A DNA stretch of 9,560 nt from an uncultured Clostridia bacterium (GTDB lineage: Bacteria > Bacillota > Clostridia > Christensenellales > Aristaeellaceae): assembly GCA_934647305.1 (NCBI GenBank), contig CAKUFI010000093.1, positions 1 through 9,560 on the forward strand, written 5' to 3'. The notes below the pieces were generated by a model, which did no database searches, was not told the DNA's origin, and saw nothing but the letters and a program-made list of their open reading frames with translations. Position numbers and translations under genes: made by a program. Each line of letters begins with the position of its first letter. Positions within the stretch are counted from its first letter, which is position 1. Positions 6,783 to 9,560 of this stretch are shown one piece after another.

Positions 6783-7010
6783 TCGAGAGGGCCGCAGCCC
6801 TTTCGAACTTTCAATCGTGCCCGGCGACATGTGCGGCGGGCGCGGGGCGTTTTTTGCGCCGGAAAATCCCATTTTCCAGAGAAAAAAGCGTTTCCTTGCA
6901 GTTTTTGCGCCCGGAAATCTTTCAGATTTCAGCAAAAACTGGTAGGGGTGGCAGTGGCGGGGGAGCTTGCTCCCCCGTCCACCAGCTTGTCAAAACTTTT
7001 TTGACAAGCT
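6783..7010 (+). repeat. Long composite hairpin element, copy D
   Basis: In order: TCGAGAGGGC-CGCA-GCCCTTTCGA (6783-6806); a GGGGCG tract; GGAAAAT-CCC-ATTTTCC (6861-6877); CGTTTCCTTGCAG; a two-tier stem-loop with outer arms CAGTTTTTGC (6899-6908) and GCAAAAACTG (6932-6941) and inner arms GAAATCT/AGATTTC around loop TTC; AGGGGTGGCAG; CGGGGGAGC-TT-GCTCCCCCG (6958-6977); and AGCTTGTCAAAA-CTT-TTTTGACAAGCT (6984-7010). A second copy with the same order lies at 9293-9545. No gene is visible in 6453-7186 apart from these repeats. Confidence 0.85.
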
Positions 7011-7012
7011 GA

Positions 7013-7085
7013 CCTCCCCTTTCAGGGAGGCATGGGTATGCGCGGTCAAGGCGCCCCTGAAAGGGGAGCTGTCGCCGCAGGCGAC
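7013..7085. repeat. Cluster of small palindromes
   Basis: CCTCCCCTTTCAGGGAGG (7013-7030) faces CCCC-TGAAA-GGGG (7054-7066) in opposite orientation. These are followed by GTCGCC-GCA-GGCGAC (7071-7085) and GACTGAGGGG. The AGCTGTCGCC...GGCGACTGAGGGG combination looks like a dispersed palindromic repeat common in gut Clostridia; that family assignment is from memory and untested. Confidence 0.6.
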
Positions 7086-7099
7086 TGAGGGGTTCTCCC

Positions 7100-7129
7100 G
7101 GTCAGAAGGGCCGACAGCCACCTGCCGCC
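7100..7129 (-). repeat. Degenerate copy of the 30-bp module
   Basis: On the minus strand it reads GGCGGCAGGTGG then CTGTCGGCCCTTCTGACC, clearly related to the module at 6482-6571 but with a damaged stem. It is the last repeat before the mrp 3' end. Confidence 0.55.
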
Positions 7130-7147
7130 GCTCCCCCACATACACAG

Positions 7148-7179
7148 AACCCCCTCCGGGCACACACCCGAAGGGGGTT
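7148..7179 (-). terminator. Hairpin at the end of mrp, probable terminator
   Basis: A 13-bp stem with one wobble (arms 7148-7160 and 7167-7179) closes a 6-nt loop, 7 nt beyond the mrp stop. There is no U-tract on the minus strand. On the plus strand the hairpin is followed by ATCATATTTACTTTT, so it may act on transcripts arriving from either side of this convergent junction. Confidence 0.5.
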
Positions 7180-7186
7180 ATCATAT

Positions 7187-8023
7187 TTACTTTTCGTCCT
7201 GCGCGATCAGGCTCTGGGTGAGGCCGTCCAGCCAGTCGCCCTCGTACAGCTCGATCAAGCCCTTGTCGCAGGCCGCGGCCAGCTTGGGGTTGATCGGGAT
7301 GCGGGCCACCTGGGAGATGTGGTACTGCGCGGCAATCTCGTCCACGTGGCTCTCGCCGAAGACGTTAATGTGCTTGCCGCAGTCGGGACACTCGACATAG
7401 CTCATGTTCTCGACCAGGCCCAGGATCGGGATGTTCATCAGGTTGGCCATGCGCACCGCCTTCTCCACGATCATGCCCACCAGCTCCTGCGGCGAGGCCA
7501 CGATGAGTATGCCGCTGAGCGGGAGCGACTGGAAGACGGTCAGCGGCACGTCGCCGGTTCCCGGAGGCATATCGACGAACATGAAGTCCACGTCGCCCCA
7601 GCACACGTCGGTCCAGAACTGCTTGACCGTGCCCGCGATGACCGGGCCGCGCCAGACCACCGGGTCGGTGTCGTTCTCAAGCAGCAGGTTGATGGACATG
7701 ACCCGGATGCCGGTCTTCGTGTCCACGGGGAAAATGCCGTCGTCGTTGCCCATCGCCTTTTCCTTCAGGCCGAACATGCGCGGCACCGAGGGGCCGGTGA
7801 TGTCCGCGTCCAGGATGGCGGTCTTGTAGGCCGCGCGCTGCATGTTGACGGCCATCAGCGCGGTCACCAGCGACTTGCCGACGCCGCCCTTGCCGCTCAC
7901 CACGCCGATGAGCTTTTTGACATGGCTGTGGGGATTGGCCGGCTCGATCAGGCTGGCCGGCTGACCCTTGCTCGCGCACGCGGCCGAGCAGGTTTCACAG
8001 TTGTGAGTACATTCTTCGGACAT
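7187..8023 (-). CDS. mrp: Mrp/NBP35 (ApbC) family Fe-S cluster carrier ATPase
   Basis: This 278-aa cytosolic P-loop ATPase belongs to a family that carries and transfers iron-sulfur clusters. The N-terminus has Cys at 5, 9, 12 and 16 (CTHNCETCSAAC), typical of Nbp35-like clostridial members. The deviant Walker A is GKGGVGKS (44-51), followed by ILDADITGPSVPRMFG, FVDMPPGTGDVPL and the C-terminal CPDC motif (C212, C215), which in this family forms the cluster site bridging the dimer. The start at 8023 (MSEECTHNC) is preferred over the in-frame ATG at 8068 because AGGAGG (8032-8037) lies 8 nt upstream and the 8068 ATG would lie upstream of the inferred transcription start. It is convergent with the dnaK operon and codirectional with, but separated by its own promoter from, the upstream permease. 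Confidence 0.95.
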   Translation of the reverse strand: MSEECTHNCETCSAACASKGQPASLIEPANPHSHVKKLIGVVSGKGGVGKSLVTALMAVNMQRAAYKTAILDADITGPSVPRMFGLKEKAMGNDDGIFPVDTKTGIRVMSINLLLENDTDPVVWRGPVIAGTVKQFWTDVCWGDVDFMFVDMPPGTGDVPLTVFQSLPLSGILIVASPQELVGMIVEKAVRMANLMNIPILGLVENMSYVECPDCGKHINVFGESHVDEIAAQYHISQVARIPINPKLAAACDKGLIELYEGDWLDGLTQSLIAQDEK

Positions 8024-8056
8024 GCTTGAATCCTCCTGATAGCTCTTCTTCCCGTA

Positions 8057-8085
8057 ATCATATACCATTGTCCGCGCTTTGTCAA
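8057..8085 (-). promoter_or_regulatory. Strong sigma-A promoter of mrp
   Basis: On the minus strand, TTGACA (8085-8080) and TATGAT (8062-8057) are separated by exactly 17 bp. Transcription should start near 8050, giving a 27-nt leader containing the AGGAGG. No operator-like repeat is obvious around it, so expression is probably constitutive. Confidence 0.8.
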
Positions 8086-8105
8086 CCGCCTGCGCGTTTT
8101 CTTTG

Positions 8106-9230
8106 CTACCTTAAAAGCTGGCAGAACAGCAGCATCACCGCGAGGAAGCCGAAGTTGAACGCGGAGAAGCGCGCGATGTAATAGCCCGCGCGGCCGGGGT
8201 AGATGCGGGTGTACTCGCGGAAGGTGATGAGGCTGGCCAGCGAGGCGATGAGCGTGCCTGTGCCGCCGATGTTCACGCCCCAGAGCAGCTCGCGGTAGTT
8301 GTCCGTGAACTGGGAAAGCAGGATGGCGGTGGGCACGTTGCTGATGACCTGACAGGAGGCCGCGCTCATCAGCAGGGTGCTCTTCTCAAGCGCCGCGCTG
8401 AAGAAGGAGCGCACCGCCGGGATGCGCGCCATGTTGCCCGCGAAGAGGAAGAAGCACACGAAGGTGAACAGCAGCGCGTAGTCCACCTGCTTAAGCGCCT
8501 TTCTGTCCAGTATCAGCAGCGCCGCCGGAATCACGATCAGCCCGATCCAGTACGGGATCGCGCGGAACACGATCACGATCGCCAGCGCGAAGAGCAGAAG
8601 GTAAATCGCCGTCCGGCCGCGCGGGGGCGCAGGGCTCTCGTCCCGCGCAAGGCTCAGCTTCTCGCCCCTGACGAACAGGCAGCAGACCGTGATCAGCACC
8701 ACCGCCAGCGCGAACGGCGGCCACATGATCGACACGAACTCGCCGTTCGGGATGCTGAAGCGGGTGTACAGGTACAGGTTCTGCGGGTTGCCGAAGGGCG
8801 TGAGCATGCCGCCCAGGTTGGCCGCGATGTTCTGCATGATGAACGTGAAGGCCAGGTACTTCATCTGCCCGGTTGCCGCCAGCACGTAATAGCCCAGCGG
8901 CAGGAAGGTCAGAAGCGCCATGTCGTTGGCGATCAGCATCGAGCCGATGAACGTGATGTACACCAGCGCCAGGATCGCCATGCGCGCGTTGCCGGTCAGC
9001 TGCACGATCTTGCGCGCCAGAAAGGTGAAGAAACGCACGTTTTTCAGCGCGCACACCACCGCCAGCACGCAGAACAGGCAGGTCAGCGTCTTAAAGTCCA
9101 GGTAGCCCGCGTAGGCCGCGTCCGGCGGCACGATGCACATCGTAATCAGCGCCGCCGCCATCGCAATCGCCAGCACCGTGTTCTTCTTCACAAAGCGCAC
9201 GCATGCGTTCAGCATTTCGTTTTCCCCCAT
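8106..9230 (-). CDS. SLC13/ArsB-type (ion transporter superfamily) permease
   Basis: This 374-aa integral membrane protein has about ten hydrophobic segments in two halves joined by a charged loop near 187-207 (VRGEKLSLARDESPAPPRGR). Each half carries a signature re-entrant motif: NLGGMLTPFGNPQNLYLY around 138-155, and SNVPTAILLSQF around 297-308 followed by GVNIGGTGTLIASLASLI. These are hallmarks of the SLC13/CitM/ArsB/NhaD superfamily of anion or sodium-coupled carriers. The protein is somewhat short for the superfamily (usually 400-480 aa). The substrate is unknown; the local context does not suggest one. The ATG at 9230 has no clear Shine-Dalgarno. A second in-frame ATG at 9215 has GGGGGA 8 nt upstream and may be the real start, giving 369 aa. 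No convincing promoter is visible between it and the repeat element upstream. Confidence 0.85.
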   Translation of the reverse strand: MGENEMLNACVRFVKKNTVLAIAMAAALITMCIVPPDAAYAGYLDFKTLTCLFCVLAVVCALKNVRFFTFLARKIVQLTGNARMAILALVYITFIGSMLIANDMALLTFLPLGYYVLAATGQMKYLAFTFIMQNIAANLGGMLTPFGNPQNLYLYTRFSIPNGEFVSIMWPPFALAVVLITVCCLFVRGEKLSLARDESPAPPRGRTAIYLLLFALAIVIVFRAIPYWIGLIVIPAALLILDRKALKQVDYALLFTFVCFFLFAGNMARIPAVRSFFSAALEKSTLLMSAASCQVISNVPTAILLSQFTDNYRELLWGVNIGGTGTLIASLASLITFREYTRIYPGRAGYYIARFSAFNFGFLAVMLLFCQLLR

Positions 9231-9292
9231 TTCACGCAGGAAGAGCCGCCGGAGAGGGCGAATCTCAGACTGTCAAAAACCCTCAAGAGAGC

Positions 9293-9545
9293 TCGAGAGG
9301 GCCGCAGCCCTCTCGACCGGGCAGTGCCCGGCTCCACTTGCTACCGCTTTTCCATAAGATTGGCAGTGCAAATACATGGTGTGGGCACGGGGCGATTTTG
9401 CGTCGGAAAATCCCATTTTCCAAAGAAAAAATCGTTTCCTTGCAGGCTCCGCGCCCGAAAAATCTTCGATTTTTAGCGGAGACTGGAGAGGGTGGCAGGA
9501 AGGCTGAAAACCCTTTGGGTTTTCAGGTTTCGCCCTTGGCGAAAC
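9293..9545 (+). repeat. Long composite hairpin element, copy E
   Basis: The order matches copy D: TCGAGAGGGC-CGCA-GCCCTCTCGA (9293-9316); a minus-strand 30-bp-type module (9317-9345) with stem CCGGGC/GCCCGG and loop ACT; a GGGGCG tract; GGAAAAT-CCC-ATTTTCC; CGTTTCCTTGCAG; a two-tier stem-loop with outer arms CTCCGC (9447-9452) and GCGGAG (9476-9481) and inner arms AAAAATC/GATTTTT around loop TTC; AGGGTGGCAG; CTGAAAACCC-TTT-GGGTTTTCAG (9504-9526); and GTTTCGCC-CTT-GGCGAAAC (9527-9545). The spacers GCCCG and A inside the two-tier stem are identical to copy D although the stems differ. Positions 9231-9292 show nothing recognisable, and no gene is visible up to 9560. Confidence 0.82.
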
Positions 9546-9560
9546 TGCCGACGGCTCAAA

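Noticed and set aside
7187..9230. mrp and permease as a single operon
   Set aside because: They point the same way with an 82-bp gap, but mrp has its own near-consensus promoter (8057-8085) inside the gap, and no functional link is evident. Read-through cannot be excluded.

Overview
The window looks like a chromosomal segment of a high-GC Clostridia-type Firmicute, probably a gut anaerobe. The evidence is the strong AGGAGG-type ribosome binding sites, the sigma-A promoters, the DUF5685 protein, and the Mrp protein with a Cys-rich N-terminus. Intergenic DNA is full of short palindromic repeats. The genus cannot be fixed from sequence alone.

Layout from left to right. (1) Positions 1-156 hold two hairpins downstream of a leftward GH4 alpha-galactosidase (157-1488, melA type). 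(2) A 188-bp divergent control region (1489-1676) separates melA from a rightward AraC-family regulator (1677-2516). It carries a consensus-like promoter for the regulator, a TATAAT box with a poor -35 for melA, and two TGTTGCAT repeats 22 bp apart. This fits activation of melA combined with autorepression. (3) Positions 2517-3098 contain no gene but hold two tandem copies of a composite hairpin repeat and a long palindrome. (4) A tight rightward operon follows: dnaK (3099-4868), a DUF5685 protein (4871-5719) and a J-domain/TPR-like/Cys-rich protein (5712-6452). This is a self-contained Hsp70/J pair with an uncharacterised partner and no grpE or hrcA beside it. (5) Positions 6453-7186, between convergent genes, are packed with hairpin repeats, including a perfect 30-bp tandem triplication. 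(6) A leftward mrp/ApbC-type Fe-S carrier ATPase (7187-8023) has an excellent promoter. (7) A leftward ion-transporter-superfamily permease (8106-9230) follows. (8) Positions 9231-9560 hold a second copy of the long hairpin element seen at 6783-7010.

The most unusual signal is in the intergenic repeats. Corresponding copies keep their loops, inter-hairpin spacers and order, but the stems carry different sequences that still pair almost perfectly, so both arms change together. This pattern recurs in at least four hairpin types and points to conserved folded RNA or single-stranded DNA, or to arm-to-arm conversion. The second point of interest is the dnaK-DUF5685-J operon as a possible specialised chaperone system.
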